This document shows positions 45,929 to 56,573 of a stretch of DNA of 64,000 nucleotides, one piece after another (within the stretch, counting starts at the first letter, position 1; each line of letters opens with the position of its first letter). A program made the translations under genes and the position numbers. The notes under the pieces were generated by a model that was not told the DNA's origin, did no database searches, and saw only the letters and a program-made list of their open reading frames with translations. Location of the stretch: assembly GCF_932526225.1 (NCBI RefSeq), contig NC_064045.1, positions 8,000,138 to 8,064,137 of the forward strand, given 5' to 3'. This DNA is from Nematostella vectensis. Taxonomy: Eukaryota > Cnidaria > Anthozoa > Actiniaria > Edwardsiidae.

Positions 45929-47310
45929 TTGTGCGAGTTCTTGCAATGCGGAAAAAATAAAATCAAGTGCGCTTTTTGCGGCAAGGAAATTTCTTCCCGT
46001 CAGCAAAAGTTGAACAGGCCTGCTGCTTCATATTTGGAGAAAGTTCCCTCTGATTAATGTGAGTAAAGACTCAAGAATATGTGGATACTGCCGGGTAGTC
46101 TTGCCCCGGTCTGAATCTGGCCAGACCTTGACCGACGTAAGTAAAACAACAGTTGTTTTTCATCTTTTACATGTGTTCTCGAGCCAGAACCGCATAAAAT
46201 AGCTATGAATTATTTTAAATTACAGCGATTGGCAAAGCCTGGTAGACCTGTAACTGGATCGCGCAGGATGGCTATACCTAGTTTACAACAAGAAACAGAT
46301 CCAACGTCTCCAAACGACCAAGGCACTAAGACAGCAGACCCAGTGTTATCTTTGACGTCGTGGGAAGTAGAAGACACCTGTTTTGGGGGACAGTGTGGTC
46401 GCACACTCTTTCCTGAAGGATTGTTTGTAGAGGTCGAAGAAAGAATGACGCAGCTTTCAAAACGTATGCCATGAATAATGTTCAATGAAGTTTTTTTTAT
46501 TAATTAAGAAAACAGACAGACAAATTAAATTACTGATATTTACGTTGTCTTCAATGGCTAACTGTTTTTATATCCTTTTTTTTATCTCAACCCCAGGATG
46601 CAACTTGACAAGGGAGCTGCAAGTCTTGAAAAAGTACATTTATAATGAATTTCATAACTTAAAAAGGCCCCCCGTTTACGATCCAGTTGAGTCTATTACC
46701 TAGAGCAGGGGCAAAACACATATTCAGTACCATTCTGCAAGCCATGACAGAGGACCGACATTCAACAGCAAGGATTAATGCGAACAGGAAAAGAACTGTG
46801 GCTGTGATTTACAAGCTATGCTATGGCTTGATCCAGGTTTGTAACTGGATGCAGACTGACCATGCAGTTTTCCTCAAGGAGTTAAATTTAAACAAAGAGG
46901 GACTGAAACAGAAAATGGTTTGGGGAATATTTGCAGTAGGAGTAAAGTAAAACAAATAATCTCGGATATGTGCACATATGCACCAAGCAACCTTAACCAT
47001 TTGATAGATGAAGCTATATCCAATGGCTGGCAACTGGTTTTGATCATAGACAACTACACTTCAATACACACAATACGACGGCCAACAACTGATGCACTTT
47101 CCATACACACCAGGAACAGCCTTCACCTACATCTAACAAACGTGTACCAAAGTGTAAAAACTGTGGGCATCCACGAGGCTTTTGCACTAGTCAGTCACCC
47201 TCATCACAGTAATCACAAACACGCCAGCCACTGCCATCAACGGAGGAGCACTCATCAACACAGCCAATGCCCCGCCAATTATTCATTATGGACATGTACT
47301 TGAATGGATA
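45929..47310 (+). pseudogene. Transposon-derived remnant with zinc cluster, possibly DUF6589-like
   Basis: Plus-strand pieces in different frames: KCAFCGKEISSRQQKLNRPA and ICGYCRVVLPR (about 45970-46110, ending at a GTAAGT donor), RLAKPGRPVTGSRR to EVEERMTQLSK (46228-46470), and VKQIISDMCTYAPSNLNHL then GWQLVLIIDNYTSIH (46945-47060). The last resembles the W-x-LVxDN core of DUF6589-type proteins. Stops and frame changes mark it as dead. The family call is tentative. Confidence 0.35.
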
Positions 47311-48630
47311 TTACCACAACACCTCTCACAATCCTTCATATTTGGTATCCCACTTGGTAGCAATGCATGTACTATAATTGCTGTGATTGGAGCAAACAAT
47401 TTTTTGACAGGAATGCTTCCTATGCCAATGCCCCAAATGGTTTATGAGAACTGTAGCAGCATTTGCAAACTCAATGCGAGAAGGAAATATTTTATATAAT
47501 AATTTAAACCTCCCCGCATCACAGCCAAATTTAGATGTTAGGAAGCCTTAGCAACTCAGAATAATCTCAGGGGCACAGCCACGCTGCCCCTAACGGTCAT
47601 TTATTTATAATTTTTTTAAATATTGCGGGTGCACATGCCCTCAGTGTCTCATCCTCGCTACGGCCCTGTCATGGTAAATAATATTCACCCAATTTGTATG
47701 CGCGGATAACGACTTTTCGTCTATTCATGCTTCTTTACCATGATTGGACCAAAGCTTGAAATCTGGAATGTCTGCAGATAGCTATTGGAATTTTCTTGTT
47801 CTTCTCGCCTTGATCGAAAAACTAGGGGGGACTGAATAAAGATGGTATAAAATGTTTTATATGATTCCATTCTTTTCAAGCTCTCTGATACAGTAAGGGC
47901 AATGAGAAAGGAATAAATTTTTATTATCATTCTTTTATATTTTGAATACAACAAGATTAAGTAATCCGTTTAGGTAAGGATTTGAGGCTTTTAAGAATGA
48001 AATATAAAGCATATTTTGGTCCAACTGTTGGGTCTGTCCATGTTTCCATCCCAACTTACCTGTGATTAGGAATTGGCCTATAAGGCCATTCCCCTGGCCA
48101 ATCCTTGCGAAGATTTTTGCAGCATTCTGCATTTGACAAATGCTGCTCCTTTTGGTATCTGTTTGATGGATACAAACAAATACTTCAATAAAATTGTCCT
48201 TTTCTTACATTGTAATATCAGGATAGCACATTAAGACCCTTATATTGTGGTCGCTTACCTCTGGTGGTGGTCGTGGCGTAATGAATACTGAGCACCTTCG
48301 CCGCTCAATAAATTACATAACAACTGCGCATCCCCTGATGATGATCCTGTATCTTCTTGTGCACGGATTATTTTTAATAAACCGTCGCTAATTTCGGAAA
48401 ATATGATGAACTCTTTCCCATTTGAATGCAACTTTTTTTTTTACTAGGGCATGTTTCTTCTTTTTGACGTACGACCCTGTTAATCAGGTTTGACATTATT
48501 TCATGAAACAGCAGCACCATCCTACGACGAGTGTCTTGTAGTAATGTAACATAAATCCAAATCTAGCATCATTTTATACTGATTTTGAACTATTTGACAC
48601 TGGAACTAGTTCATGCGAGAAACATGCGAA
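47311..48630. other. No supported gene; partial MITE end
   Basis: Nothing coding is recognised. GCTACGGCCCTGTCAT at 47656-47671 matches the right terminal repeat of the MITE at 49377, so a decayed relative probably ends here. Confidence 0.45.
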
Positions 48631-48663
48631 ATAGCAGTGATCAAAAATAGGTGGGCCTGGAAA

Positions 48664-49139
48664 ATTAGTTCAGATAGACGAGACCAAAGTCGGGCATCGT
48701 AAATGTCACAGAGTAGTCTTCTTGAGGGTCAGTGGGTCTTTGGGGGGATAGAGGAGGCTGGGTGGAAGGTCGTTTTTGTAGCTGTACCAGACAGAACAGG
48801 AAATACTCTTCTCCCCATAATAAAAGAGAGTTATGAAGGATTTATGAAGGCTCCGTGATTGTTTCCTACTGTTGGAGATCATACAGCAAACTTGAAGAAG
48901 AGGGATACAATCAACAGCCAGTTAATCACAGTGAAGAGTTTGTCAACGAACAGGGGTGGCACACCAATAAAATTGAAGGACATTGGCGTCTGCTAAAATC
49001 TGAACTGCCACCCTTTGGAATAAGGAAATATATGAATTCTTCGTACTTAGCCGAATTTATGTGGAGACATTATAATAAAGAAAGAGATCTTTTCCAATGG
49101 TTTTTGAGAGATCTGAAAGTTGTGTATACCACAAACTAG
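48664..49139 (+). pseudogene. Merlin / ISXO2-like transposase pseudogene
   Basis: Reads VQIDETKVGHRKCHRVV, then in a shifted frame EGQWVFGGIEEAGWKV, VPDRTGNTLLPIIKE, and in the next frame VSYCWRSYSKLEEEGY, VNHSEEFVNE, HTNKIEGHWRLLKSELP and YLAEFMWRH. This is the DDE domain of IS1595/IS1016-like (Merlin) transposases. The first catalytic Asp (IDET) and the final Glu (NKIE) are present, while the middle Asp expected before CWRSY is Tyr. Two frameshifts and a TGA at about 48856 break it. No upstream DNA-binding part is recognisable. Confidence 0.8.
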
Positions 49140-49376
49140 TTTTATTATAATAGACGATTGTTATAGTTATGGGGAGGGGTCCCCTGATAACAGAGGCTGC
49201 CCTTCGCTCCCTTGCATTTTACTTCTACCTAGCTGTTTTTGAATGTGCCCTATTGGACCCTGGTATTTGGCGAGAGTACGGCTGCTGTTGCCTCCCACAC
49301 ACAGTGCAGATGTGGCTGCGTTTTATCTGGTCCGCCGAGCGAAAAAGCGGTTATCCTTTTCCTGAAACCAAGTCAC

Positions 49377-49490
49377 GAGGGCCGTAGCAGGGGGTGGGGC
49401 GCTGGGGGCACGTCCCCCCCCAATGATAAGAAAATGACCAGTAGGGGCGTGGCCGTGCCCCCAAATATTTCGAGGTCTGCTACGGCCCTG
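49377..49490. mobile_element. 114-bp MITE with 14-bp TIRs and GTCAC target duplication
   Basis: Left end GAGGGCCGTAGCAG and right end CTGCTACGGCCCTG are inverted repeats with one mismatch at the outermost base. Both sides are flanked by GTCAC (49372-49376 and 49491-49495). The interior is G-rich then C-rich (GGGGGCACGTCCCCCCCC, CCGTGCCCCC). Too short to encode anything; a five-base duplication and a CAGGG-like terminus suggest a cut-and-paste DNA transposon parent. Confidence 0.7.
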
Positions 49491-49786
49491 GTCACTCAAA
49501 ACTAGTTGCAATATATCAGCTTTGTTTATTGAAATAAATGACGAGAATAAAATTTGCATACTAAAATATGGAAAGGGTCTAATTACTTAAACAAGAAAAT
49601 CCCCGGGAACCGCCCCCTCTCCAATAATCAACCCCCAAAGACCCAAAAAATAAATAAGCTTATTCAAATCATTACGGTATCTGAGGCGAAGCGTGTGTTT
49701 GTTCGTGTGAGTGCTTGTATAAAGTTGGTTTGCTACGTCACTTGTACGTCGTTATTAAACCTCTATTGTACTTTACTACATATTAG

Positions 49787-51533
49787 AAAGCAAAGACTTA
49801 CAACGCCGAATGGCCACAACTCCCTTCTCGATCCAGCAGCGACGACAAGAAGGTAAGCACAACTTGGAACACGTTATTATCATTATCATGAATATTTCTT
49901 TTATTATTGTTATCATTATTGTTATCATTATCATTGTCATTATCATCGTCATCGTTATTGTTATTATTATGTTATTAACGTTTCAGGAGGCAAAGGCTTA
50001 CAACGCCGAGTGGCCACAACTCCCTTCTCGCAAATCTAGAAGTAACGACCAGAAGGTAAGCACAACTGGGATACAACTGCAAGAGACAGACCACGCGAAA
50101 CTCATGGATATATGGAATATCCGCTCTGGAATGGTGATTTTGCTTCAAAACTTTTAAATGATGTAATATTGTAGGATGTATCTACATCTAGCGAATCCAG
50201 AAAGGGGGGCATTATAAGTACAATAACCGATTAAAAAAGAATAGGGATAATAATAAAAAAGATGAAAAGAATAAAAAGATGATATTAAAGAAAAATTAGA
50301 TTTAAAAAAATAATCTAAATTAATCTAAATGAAAAGTAATAGATTACTTTTAAAACGAACAATAATAAGAGAAATACCGGTGCGTTTTGCATCTCGTACA
50401 GGCTTTTGTCCAAACGCCTTTGGGCCGTTCTCAACATTCTTCGGAAAGTACCGATGACTCGGAAGGGCCTCCTTGCAAACTGGACGAAGGAACAGTGAGT
50501 ATTTTGCTTGACATATTTAAATAATCAAGATTGTCATGTTTTCGTGCCCATCTTTTTGTCCACGTCCACTTCCTTATTGTAGTTGACAATAATATAACAG
50601 CTTACCGAGCGGCTTCAGTGCCGTAATATTAATTTCATTACTGAAAAGCCATTCTATTCCACGATTTTATTTTACTTCTTGTTATTTTCTAAGAAAAATG
50701 ACGATCGTAGTGAATCGCTCAAGAAGACAACTGAAGAATACAACTCTTTAAGTGAGGAGGTACTAGCCATTTGGCGTTTTAAAAAATACTTTATTGTCAA
50801 AACATCGTTCATGTTAATAAGGAAGTCATTTTAATGTAACGTTTGATACCCTATAATATGCTCTAGAATCCACCAATTGATGCTCTATAACAAATCCTAC
50901 ATTCTGATTGACTGAGCCGGTGTACAGCGAAACCGCGTGGTTTTTTTATTAATAGCTGATTCGAACCCCGATTTGAAGGGGGATCTAATTGCCGCAATGT
51001 CGCAAAAAAAAGCTAATGCCGCGAACCCCAACGCCTCCCTTTAATTTATGGTTATTTTATTTAAGACCTCATACCACGTGGCAGATGTGTTCCAGCCCAA
51101 CTGTTTTATCCTTTCTCCCTACATCATGGACATATTGTCTTCTCTGGTGTTTTTAGGTGATTACGTCTTCGGCGACGCTAGAGCAGTTGACACGTTGCAA
51201 AATGTTGTCCGGCACTCCATATTTTACTATGGAATTGCCGGCTTCTTCGGAGTTCTCGATCTTGGGGACTGGGAAAAAATCAAGCCTAAAGCGGAAAAGA
51301 AGAATTGTCTCCAAAGAGGGTGGACAGATATTTTATACAAATACGTAAAAAAAGCAAATCCCTGTTGTCCGTTAGCATTCAAATGGCACTCTGTGAAGAG
51401 GTTGAATTCTCGACAAAATGGCGCAGAATTTGTCTTTATAGCAAAAGGCTACTGCTCCTTCGATACATGCGATTTAAAATTCAAAGTCTTTATGAAAAGC
51501 TCCGATGAATCATGTACAAATACGAAAAAGTGA
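49787..51533 (+). CDS. Multi-exon hypothetical gene with a duplicated exon
   Basis: Five exons, each flanked by AG and GT and all in phase 0: 49787-49852 (KAKTYNAEWPQLPSRSS), 49987-50055 (EAKAYNAEWPQLPSRKS), 50402-50494 (AFVQTPLGRSQHSSES...), 50694-50759 (KNDDRSESLKKTTEEYN) and from 51157 (VITSSATLEQLTRCKML). Exons 1 and 2 are duplicates of each other. In the last exon the phase-0 frame stops at 51348, but another frame is open to 51533 and looks coding: WTDILYKYVKKANPCCPLAF, AEFVFIAKGYCSFDTCDLKF. A frameshift near 51310 is therefore likely, or the terminal part is alternative. The 5' end is not found. The last segment resembles Cys-rich parts of cnidarian transposon proteins; function unknown. 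Confidence 0.55.
49881..49975 (+). repeat. Degenerate trinucleotide-type microsatellite in intron 1
   Basis: A run of ATT, ATC and GTT triplets between the two duplicated exons. It creates an artificial Ile/Val-rich frame. Confidence 0.75.
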
Positions 51534-52960
51534 AGCTTCAATAACGACGAATACGATATTCCCATTGCATAACGAGTTACCTGCTGTACTGTCGAGTTGC
51601 CTGCTATATGTTTTTATCAGAGTAAATCACTTACAAATGCCTAAAAAGTGAAGCTTAAACAACGGAGAATACGATATTCCCAGTGCATAACGAGTTACCT
51701 GCTGTACTGTCGAGTTGCCTGCTATATGTTTTTATTAAAGTAAATCACGTATAAGTACCAAAAAGTGAACATTTAACAACGGCGAATACGATATTCCCAG
51801 TGCATAACGAGTTACCTGCTGTACTGTCGAGTTGCCTGCTATATGTTTTTATTAAAGTAAATCACGTATAAGTACCAAAAAGTCAACATTTAACAACGAC
51901 GAATACGATATTCCCAGCGCATAACGAGTTACCTGCTGTACTATCGAGTTGCCTGCTATATGTTTTTATTAAAGTAAATCACGTATAAGTACCAAAAAGT
52001 GAACATTTAACAACGACGAATACGATATTCCCAGCGCATAACGAGTTACCTGCTGTACTATCGAGTTGCCTGCTATATGTTTTTATTAAAGTAAATCACG
52101 TATAAGTACCAAAAAGTCAACATTTAACAACGACGAATACGATATTCCCAGTGCATAACGAGTTACCTGCTGTACTGTCGAGTTGCCTGCTATATGTTTT
52201 TATTAAAGTAAATAACGTATAAGTACCAAAAAGTGAACATTTAACAACGACGAATACGATATTCCCAGCGCATAACGAGTTACCTGCTGTACTGTCGAGT
52301 TGCCTGCTATATGTTTTTATTAAAGTAAATCACGTATAAGTACCAAAAAGTGAACATTTAACAACGACGAATACGATATTCCCAGCAGATAACGAGTTAC
52401 CTGCTGTACTGTCGAGTTGCCTGCTATATGTTTTTATTAAAGTAAATCACGTATAAGTACCAAAAAGTGAACATTTAACAACGACGAATACGATATTCCC
52501 AGCGCATAACGAGTTACCTGCTGTACTGTCGAGTTGCCTGCTATATGTTTTTATTAAAGTAAATCACGTATAAGTACCAAAAAGTGAACATTTAACAACG
52601 ACGAATACGATATTCCCAGCGCATAACGAGTTACCTGCTGTACTGTCGAGTTGCCTGCTATATGTTTTTATTAAAGTAAATCACGTATAAGTACCAAAAA
52701 GTGAACATTTAACAACGACGAATACGATATTCCCAGCGCATAACGAGTTACCTGCTGTACTGTCGAGTTGCCTGCTATATGTTTTTATTAATGTAAATCA
52801 CGCACAAATACCAAAAAGTGAACATTTAACAATGAAGAATACAATATTCCCAATGTATAACGAGTTACCTGCTGTACTGTCGAGTTGCCTGTTATTTGTT
52901 TTTGTTCGAGTAAATTACGTACAAATGCCAAAAAGTGAACATTTAAATCTGGTATTCGTA
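51534..52960. repeat. 117-bp satellite, 12 monomers
   Basis: The landmark GAATACGATATTCCCA recurs at 51549, 51667, 51784, 51901, 52018, 52135, 52252, 52369, 52486, 52603 and 52720, with a diverged copy at 52837. The spacing is exactly 117 bp after the first step of 118. Each monomer contains CGAGTTACCTGCTGTACTGT, GAGTTGCCTGCTATATG and ATCACGTATAAGTACC. Central monomers are nearly identical while the first and last differ most, the pattern expected from unequal crossing-over. The array starts at the stop of the preceding gene. Confidence 0.95.
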
Positions 52961-53484
52961 CCGAGGCGGCTGTGTGGTAGTGGTTATAAAATGTATGGTA
53001 ATAGACGTTAGTGCGTGGGTTAAAGTGTGCAATTATGGCTATTATATATGGTGTATTGCATTGGGGATGTTAGTTAAGAGTTGTGGCAATAAATGAAAGG
53101 TAGAAAACGGGCTTGGAGTGAGATGTTAGGGCAGAACAGTGTATTTGACCTTGGAACGAGAGTGATAATTACCTGTTGATAATTTCCTGTGAGTGTAATG
53201 TGAGCTTGTGAAAAATCAAGTCAATAACAAGACCGGTGAGGAATAATATGAAAGCGTGCAGATAGGGGACAAAACAATGATGGCAAATAGAAGATAGATA
53301 GTGGTTATATAAGTATTTGACCGTTGGCTTCTTGAGTATGGGGTTTTATATGGTGTCGTGTAGAGAGAGAGTTTGTTAGGATTCGCGCTCTAGGTTAGTG
53401 ACTGATAATCGATAATCGCCCATATCGAGTGAAAATAATACGCGTAGATACGGCAGAGAAACGGTAGGAATTACAGTGCAGATG
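52961..53484. mobile_element. Non-satellite insert between satellite copies
   Basis: About 0.52 kb of G-rich, satellite-free sequence separates the 12-monomer array from one further monomer. The distance between landmarks (52837 and 53535) is 698 bp, close to six monomer lengths. No terminal repeats or coding sequence recognised, so its nature as an insertion is inference. Confidence 0.35.
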
Positions 53485-53606
53485 AAGATGTGTAAATCAC
53501 GTGCAAGTGCCAAAAGTGAACATTTAACAACGACGAATACGATATTTCCAGTGCATAACGAGTTACCTGCTGTACTGTCAAGTTGCCTTCATAATTGTAA
53601 AATCCC
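53485..53606. repeat. Isolated 117-bp satellite monomer
   Basis: A single copy with GAATACGATATTTCCA at 53535 and CGAGTTACCTGCTGTACTGT, ending GTTGCCTTCATAATTG, 80 bp before the LTR element. Confidence 0.85.
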
Positions 53607-53687
53607 ATGTGCTATTTGTCATATTTCGAAAGTTTTTGTACTGTTTTCTCAATAGGAACTCGAGAAAATGTTTTTTCCCACGGTCAC

Positions 53688-53832
53688 TGTTACAATATCT
53701 GGGTTCCCTGTGGTAAGAACAATAAAGTCCCGGATGCAGCCCTCCATCTTGGCTACAGAGCTAAACACTCGTTTGTTGTCTTTCTCTGATCTTCTCGTGA
53801 GATTATCTACTGTTAACCCACATCTTGAAACA
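53688..53832 (+). repeat. 5' LTR (145 bp)
   Basis: TGTTACAATATCTGGGTTCC... to ...ACATCTTGAAACA. Contains AATAAAG, a possible polyadenylation signal, at about 53718. Very short for an LTR and no TATA box seen. Confidence 0.95.
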
Positions 53833-53846
53833 TGGTGGCAGCGTGG
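53833..53846 (+). other. Candidate primer-binding site
   Basis: TGGTGGCAGCGTGG begins at the first base after the 5' LTR; PBSs of this class usually start TGG, complementary to a tRNA CCA end. The tRNA species was not identified. Confidence 0.55.
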
Positions 53847-53991
53847 TTAGCTAATTTATCTTGATCTCAACTGGAACTTCAAGTTGTGGGCTGTGTTTTG
53901 ACGAATTTCCTTGCTAAATTCGCGTTCAAAACTCGCTCGACTCTCGACCTCAGACCACGTGGATTGAACCTACACTGTTCTGTACTGTGCC

Positions 53992-54957
53992 ATGCCTGCT
54001 ACTGGCGAATCTGAAGAGACTCCTCCACCTGCAGCAACATCTTTTCAGCCGGGTTATGCCTTCAAACCGCCTGAGCCCGTGAAATTGGCAAAGAATGGAG
54101 TTGAAAGCTGGAAAATATGGAAACAGCTGTGGCAGCATTATTGTATCGTCTCTAACGCCGATTCACACTCGCCTCAATTCAAGAAATCTCTCTTGATCTC
54201 TACCATGGGAATAGAAGCTTTACAAATCTACAATGGCTGTGACCCTGTAGAAACTGACACTGCTAAAGATATACTAACCAAACTTGATGCTCACATACTT
54301 GGTGAAACCAACGAGACCTACGAGAGGTACAAGTTCAACACTCGAGTCCAGAAACCTGATGAGAGTATTGACAGCTATGTTGCAAGCCTGAAGACATTGG
54401 CCGAGACTTGCAATTTCTGTGAGTGCTTGAAAACTTCCTTACTGAGGGATAGAGTGGTACTTGGTGTGAAAGATGATCATACCAGAAAGCGACTGCTGCA
54501 AGAAGGAAAACTCACTCTACAGAAAGCACTTGACATTTGTCACAGTTATGAGAAAACGTCTGATCAACTGAAGATTATTTCTGGAAAGGAAGAGGAGGTA
54601 CACCGATTGAATATAAACAAGCAAAAAACAAAAGGAGCTTCACATGGTCAAAGGAACAAGCCAGTCGGTAATGGTAAACCTGGAGGCACGAATCCTCGTC
54701 AAGCTGCTAAATGCAAATTTTGTGGCTATTCTCACACTCTAAAGAAGGAATTCTACAAAGCTTGGGGGAAGAGATGCAATAATTGCAAGGCTCCCACCAT
54801 TTCTCGAGTTGCTGTCCAAGTTTGGGTGGCAAGAAACAAGTCCATACTGTTGGTGACGGATCTGACTCCGATTCCTCTGCTGAAATGGTATGCCCAGTCA
54901 TATCTGAATCAATTAACTCTGTCTCTAGTGGTCCCTTATATGCTGAGATGTGTCTAA
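53992..54957 (+). CDS. Retrotransposon Gag (C-terminal frame broken)
   Basis: About 260 meaningful codons from ATG. Capsid-like region with W-x2-W-x2-LWQHY (near residues 40-48), ETYERYKFNTRVQKPDES, and an IDSYVASLKTLAETCNF segment, then a basic NGKPGGTNPRQAAK stretch and zinc knuckles. Knuckle 1 (CKFCGYSH...) lacks a fourth Cys where Tyr stands; knuckle 2 begins CNNC but its His and last Cys are in the next frame, 791 bp phase-shifted, indicating a one-base loss near 54795. Codons after that point are out of frame junk to 54957. It would form the particle shell and bind RNA. Confidence 0.8.
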   Translation: MPATGESEETPPPAATSFQPGYAFKPPEPVKLAKNGVESWKIWKQLWQHYCIVSNADSHSPQFKKSLLISTMGIEALQIYNGCDPVETDTAKDILTKLDAHILGETNETYERYKFNTRVQKPDESIDSYVASLKTLAETCNFCECLKTSLLRDRVVLGVKDDHTRKRLLQEGKLTLQKALDICHSYEKTSDQLKIISGKEEEVHRLNINKQKTKGASHGQRNKPVGNGKPGGTNPRQAAKCKFCGYSHTLKKEFYKAWGKRCNNCKAPTISRVAVQVWVARNKSILLVTDLTPIPLLKWYAQSYLNQLTLSLVVPYMLRCV

Positions 54958-56000
54958 AAGATGGACGGAGAGTCAAATTCCAGGTTGATTGCGGTGCCAC
55001 AGTCAATGTTATAAATCAGAAATATGTGCCGCAAAACACTCAACTACAAGAATCGAAAAATACACTGAGCATGTACAACAAAACTACTCTTAAACCAGTG
55101 GGAAAGTGTCGGATTATCACTATAAATCTGATTACGAAGAAGAAGTATAATGTCATGTTTGAAGTTGTGAAAGAGGATTTAACACCCTTGCTTAGCAGAA
55201 AAGCAGCGGAACAGATGAAGCTCATCACAGTCAACTATGATAACTTCAAGCAGGTCCATGTAGTCACTGATGGATTCACAGAATTAGTGACTGAATACAA
55301 AGCTGTATTTGATGACACTGCTGTAGGATGTTTCTCAGGAAAAGTAAATCTCAAGGTTGATGGCAATGCTGTGCCTACTCAAAGTCCACCACGACGAGTA
55401 CCTATCAGTGTTAAACCTGCACTTGAGAAAGAGTTACACAACCTTGTCAAGCTTGGAGTCCTGAAGCCTGTAACTGAGCCAACTCAATGGTGCTCACAGA
55501 TCTCTATACAGAAGAAGAAGAATGACCAGCTCAGGATCTGTCTTGACCCAAGAGTCTTGAATGAAGCTCTTCAGAGGGAAATATACCCTCTCCCGACAAT
55601 TGATGATATCCTGCCTGAGTTTGCCAATGCTAAGCTGTTCAGTAAGTTTGATCTAGCTCATGGTTACTGGCACTGTGAACTTGATGAAGAGAGTAGTTAC
55701 ATGACCACATTCATCACTGTGAATGGCAGATTTCGTTGGTGTCGTCTCCCATTTGGTCTCAAAGTCAGTTCTGAGATATTCCAGCGTAAGCTCATGGAGA
55801 GTCTATCAGGTCTTCGTGGAGTGGTCTGTGTGGCTGATGACATTCTAGTTTATGGACATTCTGAGGGTGACCATGATGAGAAATTGAGAAATCTACTTGA
55901 TGTTTGTGCTAGAAATAACATTAAGCTGAATCACCAGAAGAGTGTGTTCAAGACCACTGAAGTTGAGTTCCTTGGTCACGGAACAACAACGACAGTGTAA
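54783..56000 (+). pseudogene. Retrotransposon Pol: protease and reverse transcriptase, truncated
   Basis: After an acidic spacer (DGSDSDSSAEM) comes a retropepsin-like motif FQVDCGATVNVI (about residue 70), with DCGA in place of the usual D-T/S-GA. The reverse transcriptase has QLRICLDPRVLNEAL, FSKFDLAHGYWHCEL, RWCRLPFGLKVSSEIFQ and VADDILVYG, where the first three residues of the catalytic box depart from YxDD only at the first position (VADD). It ends at VEFLGHG, where the deletion fuses it out of frame to pol-tail sequence. The reading frame is offset from gag, but alignment through zinc knuckle 2 suggests a mutation rather than a programmed shift. Confidence 0.8.
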
Positions 56001-56409
56001 GAACTATAACAAGAATGCTAAGGATCTTGGAATTTTGCAAGAGGGGGATACTATCAGACTGAAACCTTTAAGAAAAGGCAACAAAAAATGGGAAAAGGGT
56101 GTGGTTGTTAGGAGACTCGATGAAAGGTCGTATGACATCGAAACGCCTTCTGGGAAGTATAGAAGAAACCGAATCGATCTAAGGAAAACTTCTGAAACTC
56201 AACCTGAATTGTCGTCAAGGAAACCAGAAGTAGTACTACCACCTGCGGAAATGGAATCTAGTACTACCACCCAATCACCAGAAACACCAGCGCAAGTGGA
56301 AATACCTAATGCGGTTGCTGAGGAACAGACACCACCTATAATACCCATACGGAGATCCTCACGGACAACTACGCAACCAAGCTACCTTAGGGATTATGTC
56401 ACAAGTTAA
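55990..56409 (+). pseudogene. C-terminal tail of Pol after the deletion junction
   Basis: Reads NYNKNAKDLGILQEGDTIRL, KKWEKGVVVRRLDERSYDI, TPSGKYRRNRIDLRKT, then a Pro/Thr/Ser-rich end with RRSSRTTTQPSYLRDYV. This is the usual post-integrase chromo-like/GPF-type tail of gypsy elements. It lies in a different frame from the reverse transcriptase before it. Confidence 0.75.
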
Positions 56410-56560
56410 AACAAGAGACTAATCTGATGTTAAATAGTTGATTGTATCTTTTATTCTTATTGTTTACATTTTGTCTAGGACTGAGAACAATGTTTATCAG
56501 CACGTTGCTATACGCAAGGACAATTGTTAGTTATGTTATAAGTATCTGTTTCACTTCCTC

Positions 56561-56573
56561 AAAAGAGAAAGGA
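56561..56573 (+). other. Polypurine tract
   Basis: AAAAGAGAAAGGA directly precedes the 3' LTR, the position of the plus-strand primer in LTR elements. Confidence 0.75.

Noticed and set aside
46205-46474. Plus- and minus-strand open frames of about 90 codons over the same bases
   Set aside because: Neither is complete; I retained only the plus-strand reading as part of a broken transposon remnant because it links to the zinc-cluster piece by a GTAAGT donor.
49810-50157. Plus-strand frame with a long Ile/Val stretch that looks like a membrane protein
   Set aside because: The hydrophobic part is an intronic ATT/ATC microsatellite; the two ends are the duplicated exons read in the wrong frame.
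51534-52960. Regularly spaced repeats considered as a CRISPR array
   Set aside because: The whole 117-bp monomer repeats with no unique spacers, the host is eukaryotic and there are no cas genes; it is a satellite.
54783-54957. Gag/pol overlap considered as a programmed -1 frameshift site
   Set aside because: The zinc-knuckle residues are split exactly at the frame change, which points to a mutation in this copy.
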